The notes under the pieces: model-generated
Databases searched by the model: none
What the model was told of the DNA's origin: nothing
Seen by the model: only the letters and a program-made list of their open reading frames with translations
Program-made: the position numbers and the translations under genes
Part shown: piece after piece, positions 10,256 to 22,385 of the stretch
How positions within the stretch are numbered: the first letter of the stretch is position 1
How the letters are laid out: each line of letters opens with the position of its first letter
DNA from: Zonotrichia leucophrys gambelii
Taxonomy: Eukaryota > Chordata > Aves > Passeriformes > Passerellidae
Length of the DNA stretch: 64,000 nt
Reading direction: 5' to 3'
NCBI RefSeq assembly: GCF_028769735.1
Contig: NC_088177.1
Span: 38,278,870 to 38,342,869, forward strand

Positions 10256-10674
10256 GATTACAAAGCAGTGATAATGGCACCTTTGGGTGCTGCTGGTGTC
10301 CCAGATCTGCCTCAGGTGGCCCAAGAGAGGCTCAGCAGCAGCAGCAGCAGCACAAGAAGTGGCACCTCAGGGGTGCTCTAAGGGCTGTGATGAGAACCTG
10401 TGCTGAGGGCTCCTCCTGCCCACAAATAAAACTTTGGGGGCTCCCAAAGCTTTTCCTGCTGCTGAGGAGGAGCCTGCTGGGGTGGCTGCAGGTGGAAGGG
10501 TCAAAAGCACAGAGTTGGAGCCTGGGAATGTGGGAATTGCTTGGCCTGGAGAAGGGATTTTGTGCAGTGCGGGTCTGTCCTTCCCCACTGGGTGTGATAG
10601 TGGAGCCCTGGAAAATGTTAAAGATAAAACTCTGAAAATGTCGGGCTTTGTGTTTTCTCAGATCACTGCACCTG
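10256..10674. other. Unique noncoding sequence with (CAG)6
   Basis: No gene is recognised. Six CAG units lie at 10333-10350. Confidence 0.5.
10333..10350. repeat. (CAG)6 microsatellite
   Basis: There are six perfect CAG units followed by CAC. The tract is not inside any credible reading frame. Confidence 0.9.
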
Positions 10675-10872
10675 CATAAGCAGTATGATAAGTGATATAA
10701 TTGTTAGATGTGATGATTGTTTAGTAATTAAATATAATTATTATATAACCATAAGAAGAATCATGAGAAACTATGTTGGATATTTAAGGGGGGCTATGCT
10801 GAGCTGAAATCTATGTATACAATAGAACAATATAAGTTTAATAATTAACATGAAAGTTATGTAACGATAGAG

Positions 10873-10879
10873 TATAAAA
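10873..10879 (+). promoter_or_regulatory. TATA box of the candidate LTR
   Basis: A TATAAAA motif sits upstream of the AATAAA at 10951, as expected of an LTR promoter. Confidence 0.45.
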
Positions 10880-10950
10880 ACATGATCATCTCGGATGTAT
10901 GGTCACAATCAGATTTGGGTGGAAAACCTACCCTGATTCCCAGAGCTCTA

Positions 10951-10956
10951 AATAAA
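10951..10956 (+). promoter_or_regulatory. Polyadenylation signal of the candidate LTR
   Basis: An exact AATAAA lies 72 bp after the TATA-like motif. Confidence 0.45.
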
Positions 10957-11005
10957 AAGCACCGCATATAATCACTAAGTGATTATGTGTTTTTGGACAC
11001 TAACA

Positions 11006-14000
11006 AGTGCAGCCAGTGAAGCTGCAAGGAGATACAACCTCTTCAATCTGCTGCCAGAGTTGTTTTCTCCTTTATTTTCGGAGGTACTTCACCATCTCTC
11101 ATTCATTTTTATTTTGCCTCTCCCTGTTTCCTCCCTCCCCAAGTGTCACTGCTGCTGCTTGGAATGTAGCCGAGCAATCCTGTGTTCTGTGGGAAGGAGC
11201 ACTCCAGGAGATCCCCCTGTCCCCAGCCCCCTGGAGGAGAATTATTTCACTTATTTTACCCTTATCTGTCACAGATGTGGCTGCCAGAACCCAGAAGAGG
11301 GAGAACTGCTGGATTCTGTGTTCTGTTGGGTTCTGTGTTCCCTTTTTGCTCCATCTCCATCACCCCCAGGGATCTCAGCTGAGGAGGTGCCTGGGGATGC
11401 ATCCAGTGGGGAATTTTTGCCTTTTCCAGGTTGTGTTTCTGAGGGTCAACCTGACAAATGTGAAGAGCCTTCCACCCTCTGCTTTTGGCCAGCTGCTTTC
11501 TGCCTCCCACAGAGGAGAGTTTGGGGCTGGAATCTGGATTTTGAGGCCAGGGGCAGTGGCTCCAGACAGCCCCTTTTTGCTTTGGGAGTGGGTTATCTCT
11601 TCTGGCTGCCTTTATCGAGCTCGCAGGCTGCCCAGCCCAGAGCTGGATCCTTGGGCAGGTTGTGCTTGGCTCTGATCCTTTTCTTCCCTAATCCCTGCAC
11701 TTCCTGCCTGGTGGCTTTGGTGGCTGCTCCTTGCCATCCTGGCTGGGGAAGGCAGCTGGAAGCAATCTAACAATGCAAAGTCTTTAAAAAAAAAAGGTGG
11801 AGATTTCCCTTTTTTATCATCCTTGCCCTAATCCTGCTCTCCCTGTTTATCTAGTGCTGGCTTCAGCACTTGTCAGCCCCTGATTTAACTCACTAACCTG
11901 GCAAAAAAGGCAGCCAACAATAACACCAAATGACTTTATTTCTTTTATTCCTTTTTCCTGCTGTGTCTGAGTTAAAACAGCTCTGTGGGGCTGGATGAGG
12001 AGCCCAGCCCTGGAGTTTGCTGGTGCTGTTGGTGAAAGTCCTGCTGAGTCCTTTGGCTCTCTCAAATTTGCAAATATTGCCCAGTTTGAGCCCTGGTCCC
12101 TTTGCCAAGTGGGAGCTTTGGTGGGGAAAATCATTCTGGGCTCATGGTGGTCCCTGCTGCTGCCCCTTGCTCTGCTCCCTCCCTCCCCGTGGCACCCCCT
12201 GCTGTGTTCCTGGATTTTGGGGATGAAGGAGCGAGGAGCCCACCTGCCCTGGAAGCAGCTTTAGCCCTGGGGTGTTTGTGAGGTGCAGATGAGGGATTTG
12301 TGTGGTCACAAAAAGGCAAATTCTTCCCCAGCATCCTTTAGGAACACCTCTAGCTTCACCTCCAGCTGGTCTGGGAAGGGATTCTATTCATTTATTTAAT
12401 TACAGCTAACTTTTTTGGGTGGTGCAGTTCATTTTACCCCTTGGAAAAAATATCCCTAAGCCTTGCAGCTGGTTCTGAGAATGCAGGGTGCTGTGCTCTC
12501 CTTTGGGATCAGGGAGCTCTTCCCACTGCCCTGGCCCTTCTCCCCTTTCTCCTGCCTGGCCAGAGGGTTTGGATGAGGAGGGCTGTGCTCACCAAACTGG
12601 GAAAGGTGGATTTGCTGTGCTTCTGTCCTCTGTTGGTTGGCTTTTCCAGGGAAAAGGTGTCCCCAAAAGAACAGGGGATGGATGGTGCAGCCCCCAGGTT
12701 GGCAGGCAAAGGGTGGCTCAGCTGGAGGCAGGAGGAGCCCAGGAGGAAAAGGCCCTGCCTGCTCCCCATGTGGATGATGAGAGAAAAAAAAAAATTAAAA
12801 AAAGAGCAGGAAAATCGGCAGGGAACAAATAGGTTTTGTTTTCCTTTCCTGGATGGAGAATTTCAGCTTCACCTTCCTCCTGGTGGCTGTGGAAAGTGAG
12901 TTCAGCCGGCTCCCAGGGCTGGGCTATTCAAGTTTTCCAACAGAAAAACTCTGCTTTTGCAGGGCTACTTTCCTCCTTAAACAAAAGGGACATTGTCCAG
13001 GGAAGGATTTTGATTTTATGCTTCTTAAGTCGGGACAGTCCTTCCTGCAGGAGCTTTGCAGTGGCTTTCCCAGCACGTTCGCTCTGCCACCTCTCTGGGG
13101 CTGCTTGGCACTGTCCCCAGGCTGGCATCACTGCACCCCTGGTCCCTCACGTTGGTCTGGCTCCCTCAGGAAAGCAGAAAACCCCCTCAGATTGCACACC
13201 CGCCCTGCCCCTGGTGCAGGGATTGGATGCCAGGGACTCCTGGAGCATCCCTGGATCCTGTGGGATTTATCTATCTGGTTTTTCCCTTGTGAAGGTCTGT
13301 GAAGATCTGTGCAAAGGTGCTGGGTAACAACCACTGTTGTCACCACTGTGACAGCCACTGCCATGATAGTCCAGCTCCTCTTGTGCTCTGTGGTGTCCCT
13401 GAACATCCCATGAGACCTCCTTGTTCCCTGGAGCTACAGGGAAAAACGGGCCTGGGCTGGGATTGAGAGCCAGCTGCAAAAAAGGAGTATCAGAAATAGA
13501 TATATTGTTGTGGTTTGGGGTTTTTATCCTCACAGCTTTGTTCCATTTCTGCTTCCAGCCAGTCTGGAAGAGGCAGAGGAGCCCAAGCTCCCCTCCAAGG
13601 GAGGCTGGGAGGAAGGAGGGCCCCTGTGCTTTGCTGCTGGGGAAATGGCAGGCATTTGTCATCCTGCAGAAGCCAGGGCGTGAGCCAGGCTGCCAGACGT
13701 TTATGACAGGAATTTGTGAGATTCATGGCTGGGATTGCTGCTCAAACCCAGCAGGGATTTGGGAGCAGCTGGCCTGAAGAGAGGCTTGGCATGCAGGAAG
13801 GTGGCTTGGCACTGCCTCTCCAAAGAGATCTTCCAGAGCAAGGGAAGGTGGCTGGGATCAACCTTTCCCTGCTGCTGGCAGATCCTGCTCTCCCAAAGGA
13901 GTGCTTGAGCTCCAAGTGGGGCTGTCACAGCTTTCCCTTCCTGGGGCACCTTCCCTAATCTCTGCCTGAGGGCACCAGATGTTGAGGTGTTCCAGCTGTT

Positions 14001-14323
14001 GATGAATCCCCCACATGGATGCACAGGAGGGAGGTGGTGGCAGCTCTGTCTGCAGGGACAAGGCTGAGCTGGGCCACAGAGACCCCTCCATGTCCTCCCC
14101 TGGGGCCCATCTCTGCCTGGTCCTGCTGTTAGAACATTTGAGGTTTTCCTGCCTGCTCCTGCAGGGATGGGATTGCCACGGTTTGGTCTTCTCCTGCTCC
14201 CAGCAGTGTCTGCTTTGTGCTTCCTCCCCCTTCTGGAGCTTCACTGTGTGTGTATTTCTCAGGTTTTGATTGTTAATTGCTGCCCCGAGATGTGCAGGAT
14301 GTCTCTGCTTTGGCCCACGCAAC
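11006..14323. other. Unique noncoding sequence
   Basis: 3.3 kb in which no repeat or gene was recognised. The longest frame in the window (263 codons, plus, 10979-11770) starts inside the LTR-like segment and overlaps a 222-codon frame in another phase. It is rich in Cys, Ser, Pro and Leu and shows no domain. I do not call it a gene. CR1 is absent over an unusually long stretch. Confidence 0.5.
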
Positions 14324-14366
14324 TGAAGAACAAGTCTGGACTCTTCACTTTTCTGTCTTGAGGTTG

Positions 14367-14372
14367 TTTATT
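14367..14372 (-). promoter_or_regulatory. Polyadenylation signal in LTR
   Basis: TTTATT on the plus strand reads AATAAA on the minus strand, 79 bp downstream of the TATA motif. Confidence 0.55.
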
Positions 14373-14450
14373 AATTCTTATCTATAAAATTTTCTTTATG
14401 CCCAGCTAAAATCTGCTCAGCATGGCAGCCACAGGCACTCTGTGTTGTCC

Positions 14451-14457
14451 TTTTATA
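14451..14457 (-). promoter_or_regulatory. TATA box in LTR
   Basis: TTTTATA on the plus strand reads TATAAAA on the minus strand. Confidence 0.5.
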
Positions 14458-14861
14458 CTACAAACTACGTATATCATATTTACCCTTAATTCCCAATACC
14501 CATCACCTGTGTTAGACAGTGCACTTCTACTCCAAACCAATCCCAAAGTGCCAACATCACTGCAGAAAATGGAGAACAAGAAGAAGAAAGTAGAAAGGCT
14601 GGACATGCCCAGATTCCTCCATCTTGTCCCCATAACCCCCATACCAAAAATCCTAAAATCTACATTTTCACCCTGTGATCATTTTGTTATTACACCATTC
14701 AAACCTGTGTGACTTTCCTGTCCTCATACAAAGATGGTAACTTGCTGCAAGGGTCAAAATCAAATCCCCAGGTGTCCTGGGCAGCATGTCAGGGTCTCTG
14801 AGCCCCCTGACAGGGTCCTGGGCAACTCTGGACACCCAGAGGGATGGACCGAGTTCCAACA

Positions 14862-15861
14862 TGTATTTATCCTTTTTCTGCTCTTCTAAGCGTGCTGAGC
14901 TCCATTAAGCTCCACGATCCCAGATTCCCTCCATTGGAGCATTAAAAAATGGCTCAAAGGAGTGAGGCACCTCCACCCTTGTGCAGACAGCTGTGACACA
15001 GTGAGGAAGGAGGCAGGCAGGGAGATGCAGCACCACTGGTGGCCCTCATCTCGGGCCAGGTGTCATCCAAATCCATGTAGCACAGGAGCAGCACCCTGGC
15101 ACAGCTCTGCAGCCCCATCAGGCAGGGCATGGGCTCAGTTAGAGCCCCCCAATCCACCCAACATGGGGTGAATTCCCTGCCAAAGGGGGCAGGGTTTCGT
15201 GCTCCAAGCACCCTTTGGCTCCGTGGGGAGGTGACAGGGGACAGATGTTGGAGATCTCATCCTGGAGGGACAAAGGGGGAAATCCTTCTCCAAACAAAAC
15301 CTTCCCTCGCGTCCTAAAGCTTCCTAAAACTGCTCCCTTGTGACCTGCAGATATTTATCTCTCCCCTCCTCTGCGTGTGTGTACATTTATAGATGTGTAC
15401 ACACAAATGCATGTGGGGAGTGTTTGAATCTGTTACCAGTGACTTTGTGTTATTTCAACAATAACAGCAGGGCTGGGGCCGGAAAATTCATCATTGTGAG
15501 AGCTCAGCCCTAAAATTCATCATTATGAGAGCTCAGCCCTACAAACACCATCATCTTCTGGATGTCAAAACACTGGTGGCTCCTCTGATGTCTTGCAAGG
15601 ATGCCTGATGCAAACCACCCTCACTGCCTCGTCTGCACGAGGGCCAATTATCAAATTAACGTGCTTTGGGTTTAAGCCCGTGCCCAGAAGCCGGGTGCCT
15701 GATTCTGTTGGAGATTTTGGCAAGTGTGGGAGGCTTGGGCAGCAGCTGGGTGGGAGAAGGTAGGCCCAGCCTAACAAATCTGCCTTTGGTGGCTCTTGAG
15801 GGGAAGAACAAGGCCCAGGAGTGAGGCAGGAGGAGCAGCAAGGAAAGGGAGCTTGGGGTTA
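14862..15861. other. Unique noncoding sequence
   Basis: No gene is recognised. It contains the 29-bp tandem duplication at 15483-15540. Confidence 0.5.
15483..15540. repeat. 29-bp tandem duplication
   Basis: Two adjacent 29-bp copies begin 'aaaattcatcatt' at 15483 and 15512 and differ at one base. Confidence 0.9.
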
Positions 15862-15960
15862 CAGATCCCAGCATGGTTTGGCTTGGAAGGGACCTCCAGG
15901 ACCATTCCATTCCAACCCCTGCCCTTCCAACCCCTTCCATGAGAGCAGGTTACTCCAAGA
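15862..15960 (-). mobile_element. CR1 LINE 3'-end fragment
   Basis: The blocks 'catggtttggcttggaaggg', 'attccaacccctgcc' and 'gagcaggttactccaag' form a short antisense CR1 3' end of about 100 bp. Confidence 0.8.
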
Positions 15961-18900
15961 GGAAATTTGAGGACTGGCTCAGGGATGTCAGAGCGAAATA
16001 TTTTTCCTTGACTTCCCCTCTGGATTCTGGGTTTGCTCTTGTGGGTGTTGAGGCAAGTTTGTTTATTGCAGAGAATCTAAATACTGTGGTGCTTGTGTGT
16101 TCCAATCCATATGCAAATGGGAATTGCCCAATTTATTTTTTGTTTCCTCCTGCAAACAATTTCCCCGCTTCCTCCTGTGTAAATCAGGAGCATGTTCTCC
16201 AAAGCTGATAAATTCTGGGCTCATCTAACCCCGCTGGGGGAAGAACTGGACTCTCTGTGTTTATAAACACAGAGAGAAAATATAGATCTCTCCCCACAGA
16301 GTTTACATTCCACATGGGTTCTCTGGCCAGGGCGTCCAATAAAAGAAAAATATGGATTTCTTGTCAAAAAAAGGTGCTGGGGACATCTGGCTGGGTGGCA
16401 CCATCCCCAAATGCCACGAGAGGGATCCAGAGGAGGCCAAGCACAATGCAATTCAGGGTGCTTGCAAGGGACAAATCAACTTTGTGATTAAAACTGGGAA
16501 AACTGGGCCCTGGGGCTCTTGGGAGAAGCCTTGATGGTGGCTGAACTTATTAATTAATTTCAAAAAGTGTTCTGATGCCTTTTTTGTCATGGTTATCCGT
16601 GCACTGTTGTCATCCCATGTGGTTCTAAACTCACTTGGAAGAATTTTTGGCAGGTTCCTAAGAGCGCAGAGACATTATTTTAATCATTAATTATTGCTGT
16701 TGCTCTCCTGTCCCACCACTGTTCCTTTACCAGGTGTCCAGGCAGCTTCTCAGCAGGGATTAGAAACCGGCTGGAGATGAGGAAAGGGAACTTTAATATC
16801 TATGAACAGGAGAAAACAACAAAAAAAAAATTAGTAGTTGATGTATCAATCAGCTTCTGCCTCTTGGGCCAGTGGCTGTGCAAGCCCTTGCTGGGATTCT
16901 GATGTGACAAATATTTTTTTTAACATAGCATTAATGTTCTGTTCACTCCATAAAATTATTTGAGTAACCTCTGATGAGACTCCAAGGGTGAAATAGTGCC
17001 AGAAAAATCCAATTCTGTGCACGGAGCACAACCTTCTCTCTGTTCCAGCACCGAAGTGCTCTTTCCAGCAAAAACAGGTATGAAACCACAGACATTCCTG
17101 GGGGCAAATGTTGGGAAGGTTGGGAAGGTGGACAGAGCATTTCAGCCCCACGGGGCGCTTTGAACGCTTGGCGGTCATGCAGGGACAAGCCTCAAGCTGC
17201 TTCTTCCTTTTCTTTGCATTTCAGCAGAATAAAAATCCCTGTTCACCTCTCACCTCTGTGGTATTCTCCCCTCCCTGATCCATAGTTTGGCTCGTGGCTC
17301 TTGATTTCGTGGCTCTTCATTATCCACCCAGCTCCTCACCTGGCACGTCCAGCCCCGTCCTCAGGGATCTGGGGTGGAAATCTGTCAGACAGACCAATGA
17401 GCTGAACCTTTCTCTCCTCCAGCACCCTCAGCTTGGTCTGCTTTCCAGAATGAGCGGACTGGAGGCAGAGAAGGTGCTCCAGTGGGTATCTTATCTTTGA
17501 TAAGGGATCTTGGTGCCGGCCGTTCCGCCAGGATCGCTCTCCCTTTGAGGAATGAGGACACAAGCAGGATTTACTGGATGTCCCCAACCTCATCATTCTT
17601 CCCACGTTTCCCCCATAACTGTTCAGTGTGCGTGGGGCATCTTGTCGGTCACGAACCCTGAGGGCCCATCCCTGGCTGCAGAATTCCCTAAAGGGGGAAT
17701 TTTCCCACTGCTGATCTTCCTGGCGAGGAGCGTGGGCCCGCTTAACGCAACTGTTGTTTTTATCAGTCACTGAACGCTCTGCAGCTCGAGCTGGGTGGTC
17801 TCTGAGATGTCACACACACAGCTCACGTGGGCTGGGCTGGGGAGAGGAGAGGGTTTTACGGTCAGGGAGGAGCCAGCCAAACTCCTGATGGGATCTGGTG
17901 GAGCCCCTCCTCGCCTGGTTCAACAGAGTGACCCTGCTCAATCCTGCTGCTTTGCCCAGTCCTGCTGCCCATCCCTGTGAGGAGGACAGCAGGAGAGCCC
18001 TCATTCCTGGGAGGATTGCTCACTGGCAGGGTCTCACCAAGAACAGGGCTGGTGAGCTCCATAAAAAGCCACCCGAGGAGCGTCGACTAAATTCATTTAT
18101 TGTGGGCACAGCTCAGCTGGGAGGACTTCTAGACCTGGAGCCTGAGGGGGTCACCTTCAGGTCTCTGATCCAAACCACCACATCTTGCACCACAGGGAGA
18201 TCTCCTGGCCCCCAAGGGTGGCTCCTTCTTCCTGCATTTGGGTTGTGTGTGGTCAGCAGAGTGACCCTGTGCTCTGATGGCCAGTGGGAATGACCAACAG
18301 AAGGAATTTGGGAGCCAACTCCAGCAGAGAGCTTAGGGCTGGACACACTTTGAAGGCTTCCACTTCCCCAAGCATTTATTTAAAAAGAGGGTGATGGGAT
18401 GGAAATTATCCTCAGCAAGGGATTGCTCTTTTTCCCAGTTTTTTTTCCCCTGGTAGTGAAAGTTTTTCACAAACAACTGGTGAAGTTTTGCATCATCCCG
18501 TGGCAGCTGGAAGCAGCAATGGATTGTTGCTTTATTTCCCTCTTCAGCTGGGAAATCTTCAGCAAATCGGGAGGTGAAGGTGGTTAAAGGGACAAGTAAT
18601 TGAAAAAGAAGGGGAAAACACCCTTCCATGTGCTTGGAGAGTGATGGAAAACCCCAATAAAGGGATTGGCGACAGGTGGGAAAATCCCTCTGGTTTTCCA
18701 GCAGCCCCAGAGCCTTGGGCAGCAGAATTCCATGTGCTGGTGGTGTCACCTTGGGGGTGTCACCTTGTGTGAGGAGGGACAGCCCAGCCCAGCCCACCCC
18801 ACAGATGTCCCGGTGTTTTAGCGGATTCAGTTGCACGTCCCGTTTTGGGATGAAGGCCAGTTGGATGCTGCATTACAATTTAAGTTGGACTGGTTAGATC

Positions 18901-21549
18901 CTGCTCGGGCTTGGACTCCATCCTCAATTTCCTTTGTGTGGTCTTCTCTTGGGGAGCTCTAGAGAAAACCAGCAGTTTGTTACAGGAACGTCTGGATCCC
19001 GTCCAGGCAGCGTCTTCCTCGCGCTGCGGGCTACTGTGCAGCTCCATCCAAAGCAGCCCTGGCCACCTCCTGCCCTTCCTGGAGTCCCATCTCCAGGTGT
19101 TCCAGCCCTGGGTGTTCTCCCTGCCCCAAGCACGCTCAGCAGCTGCTGCCATTCGGGAATGGGGGGTCTCCAAGCTGGAAATGTGCCCACCCTGGGCTGG
19201 AGACCACCAGACTCGCCTGCTGTGCAGCAGCGAGCTGCCAGAGGCTCTCAGCCATCCGAGTTTCCACCAGGCAGGAGTTCTCCCTCTCACAGGGATCCAA
19301 TTCCTTCTTCCCTCCGTCTGCAACCTCCACCTTTCAGATCCCTAAGTCGTGGAGCTGCCCAAATATCCGGATCCCTGCAGGGCAGGAGGCTCAGAGGATG
19401 AGGTGAGCCCAGGAGAGGCGTGGAAATTCCTCTCTTTTGGATTAAGTTGTGCTATTTCTTCCCAGTTTTCCATGAGGAATAATTATTGTCCTTGATCGTA
19501 CTTTTTCCTCCCAACTCTCAAATAATTTTCCAGGGAAAATGATTTTGCTTTAGGAACAGGACAGCTCCTAAAACAATTATTTGTTTTCTGAGTGGGAAGC
19601 CTGATAAAATTAGTGTGGAAGTGGAAAATATTCTCCCTAGCTGTAGGGATGTTGCATGGCAAAATACTTTTGATTGAGACTAATCCAATTACTCTTGATT
19701 TGGCAATCCTGAAGGATGAGTTGCCAAACCCATCCCTTTCCTGGAACTGAAGTCCCTCAATGTTCCCACGTGCCAGGAATGCCAGGACCTTATGGATGCT
19801 GCCAAGCGCAGTGGTGCTGTGTTGTTGTTGCCCTTCCAGAGGTAATATCTTCAATTTCAGCTGTAGGGCTGCAATAAACTCCATCCTAAAGAAACCCAAA
19901 ATGGGAGAAATTGGGATGTTTGCTATCTCTGGCAGAGGAAGCAGGGGAGATGGTTTTTCTCCCATTATCCTTTACCTCTAAACACCAAAAGGACCATCCC
20001 ACAGGCAGGTTGGACTCTTTCACCTCTTCCTCCCACATTTCCAGCTTTCCACCTTCCTGGAATGGTTTCCACCTTCAGCCCTGGCAGTGGCTGTTCCCAG
20101 ATGCTCCATCTCCCATCCCAGGAGGTGTTTGGCTGCTTTGAGGATTGGAGAGCAGCCCTGAGGGCACCATGAGTGACATCCTGTGACTTGCCAGGAGCAC
20201 TCCTGCACCCAAAACCTGGTGGAACACATGACTGGAGCAGGGCCAGCAAAGAGAGGCAGGAAGGGTGAGGAGCTTGGAAAGCCTTCCAAACAGATTAGGG
20301 GTGTTTGATTCACTGAGGAGAAGAGCAAGGGATGCCAGGGTGGTGTTTTGACAGAGTGAGTGATGCAGAGAAGGTCAGGAAGCCACTGCTGTCTGCCAGC
20401 TCCTGTGTTTTATAGGATACCTGAAAGGAGGGCTGGAACATTAAATAATACTTATTCTAATGTATAGTATTAAATAAAATGTTTGAAATAAAAAAAAAAA
20501 GAGGGGTTTTCAAGTACATCGGTGCTCCAGCTGTCCTTGAGTGGTGATGTTAGGCCAGATGGTGTCCAGGTTTTGGGAGCAACATTTCTTCATGGCCCAC
20601 AAGGGATTGCAGAACAATCTTCTGCCTGCCCCAAGAGGCAGTGAAATAATTCTCAGTGGATGTGGAAATCCAGCTGAGGTTTTTAGGATTAAAGGCTGAA
20701 CCTTTAAAAGATTACTGAGGAGTTTTGCCTGCCTGGCCGTGTTGGGATGTGGTGAATGACCCATTGGAAAAAGGACGTGGATGAGGAGCCATGGTTTGCT
20801 CTCTAGGAGCTGTAGCATGATTTGCTGTGTGAGGCTGGTGCTCCAGAGGGACAGATGAGGTTGGGACAAGCTGTGTCACCAGTTCAGTGTGACCCTGTGA
20901 TTCCACTGTCACTTAAAGTCACACGGATTTACCCCGGCAGAAATATTTGGGATGCCTGATGAAAGGGATTTGCTCTGCTGGGATGTTGGGATGTGGTTGT
21001 GCTGCTGGGTGCTGGTCTGGTGAGGGTCCTACAGCTCTGGGATGGAGCTGAAACTCCTGCAGGCTCCTCTTGGAGGGCATGGAGGGAAGGAGGGAGGCTT
21101 CCAGGGCTGGGCCAGCAGCTTTGGGTGTGTGGTGCTTTGCTCTGCTAATGATGCTCCTTCCACCCTTCCCCGTTCCCCTGCTGACACTGGTGACCCTCTG
21201 CCATGCTCCTGGCTTTGTTTTAATCTTCAGTAATGGCAAAAGAAAACAACTGGTGCTTTGCTTCCACCTCAGTCCGAGGATGCTCCTCAGATCGGGGATT
21301 AGGGATGGATTTGGTCCAGCCAAAGCTCACAGAGGCTTTGGTGGGTGTTGCTCTAAGATTCCTATCTGAGGAGCACTCCCAGGGCAGGGATGTGTAAAAG
21401 GAGAGCTCAGAAGCTTGTCTGGTTGCAGCAGCAGGGCTGGGAGAGGAGCACAGCCACTGGGCGCTGTGTGGGGACAGCAGGATGCTGTGCCATGCCACCG
21501 CTCTCTGTCTCAGCACCAAAGTGCAAAAATTCAAAAAGTGCCAGTGAAA
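15961..21549. other. Unique noncoding sequence
   Basis: 5.6 kb with no recognised gene. It holds the 26-bp palindrome (16251-16276) and an octamer-type ATGCAAAT at about 16111. Frames of 144, 167, 147 and 160 codons lie at 17336, 18333, 18880 and 19483 (all minus). They have mixed composition, opposite-strand overlaps and no domain. Region 20510-20760 could be an old degraded repeat that I cannot assign. Confidence 0.45.
16251..16276. repeat. 26-bp perfect palindrome
   Basis: CTCTCTGTGTTTA is followed at once by its exact reverse complement, with no spacer. The symmetry stops at both sides (A at 16250 and A at 16277). Confidence 0.95.
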
Positions 21550-21672
21550 ACCCCTTCTCCAGCTCTCCTGGATCCCCCTCAGGCCCTGGAAGGGGAGCTG
21601 GGGTCTCTGGAGCTTTCTCTCCTCCAGGTGAGCACTCCCAGCTCTCCCAGCAAAGCCCAGCCCTCAGCTGGA
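21550..21672 (-). mobile_element. CR1 LINE fragment, internal to the 3' region
   Basis: The blocks 'aggccctggaagggg', 'ctctcctccaggtgagcac' and 'cccagctctcccagc' match the CR1 segment that lies upstream of the extreme 3' end, read in antisense. The same segment is present in sense at 61350-61510. Confidence 0.75.
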
Positions 21673-22385
21673 TGACAAATCCCAGAGTTGGGAGCATTTC
21701 TTTGGCAGGGAAACACCCAAGGACCATGGCCAGGGGGTTTTAGAGGAGCTGTGAGATGGGGCATCCCTATTCCACGGGGCTGGGGAGCTCAGACCCCATT
21801 CCCCTCCTTGGGGAAAGTGCAAAGGCAGCATGGAAAGGTTTGTGGGGCTGTTTTTGACTAGCTGTGAAAGGTTAAGGAAAGCTGGTCAGGAAATCAGGGG
21901 GCTGCTCCCTTCTGCTCTGTGTCCAGCCTGTTTGCTGAAACACAGATGGGGCAGCACACCCTGCCCTGCCTTTTGCCACAGGAAAAAAAAAAAAAAACAA
22001 TTTCTGTGGAGCTGTGGGAAGTCAGCTGTGCCAAGACCATCCAGGTGGAGTTAAGCTGAGCATGGTACAGCCTGTCAGAGAATATTTCCTGACAAAAGCC
22101 AGGCATGAATCACTCTGCTGAACGTGTTTCGCCCACCTGGGCCTGTCATCCCGTGGTGGGGCTAACCTCACACAGACAGTAAATAATTATTCAGCCCCAT
22201 CCAGCAGCAAACTTGGCTCTCTCCCTCTTCCCCACCAAGAAGGAGAGGTAAGACAGCAGGATTGTCCATGCTGGCTGCCCAAAAAATTAGTGTACAATCA
22301 CACATCCTGTGTTTAGGCACAATGCGCTTCGGGGCATTCCATCTTTTTCCTGTTTTATTACCTAGAAAAGGTTGCTTTGGCTCAG
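21673..22385. other. Unique noncoding sequence
   Basis: No gene is recognised. A 15-base A run is at about 21983. The stretch near 22170-22200 is AT-rich. Confidence 0.5.

Larger units (their letters stand above)
10675..11005 (+). mobile_element. Probable LTR, AT-rich, plus strand
   Basis: A core-promoter-like TATAAAA at 10873-10879 is followed 72 bp later by AATAAA at 10951-10956, and then by a short U5-like end near '..actaaca' (11005). The upstream part is AT-rich U3-like sequence. A near-palindrome centred on 'cactaagtg' lies just after the polyadenylation signal (about 10968-10987). The left end and target-site duplication were not found. Confidence 0.5.
14324..14861 (-). mobile_element. 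LTR, second family, copy 2 (most complete)
   Basis: On the minus strand it starts TGTTGGAACTC at 14861. It has a TATAAAA (plus-strand ttttata at 14451-14457) and, 79 bp further, an AATAAA (plus-strand tttatt at 14367-14372), and ends ..TTCTTCA near 14324. This is a complete LTR order. It is 538 bp long, and flanking duplications were not found. It aligns with 8215-8628, but the two are too diverged to be twin LTRs of a young provirus. Confidence 0.7.

Noticed and set aside
10979..11770. Longest open frame, 263 codons, plus strand
   Set aside because: It starts inside an LTR-like segment, shares its span with a 222-codon frame in another phase, and has no recognisable domain or family similarity. 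In 64 kb of moderate GC, frames of this size arise by chance.
8629..14323. A provirus between the two second-family LTRs
   Set aside because: The LTRs are strongly diverged, the interval shows no gag, pol or env signature by eye, and no primer-binding site adjoining 14324 could be recognised.
17340..17560. Possible CpG island (also 2560-2760 and 53090-53400)
   Set aside because: CpG enrichment is mild, short and not adjacent to a recognisable first exon.
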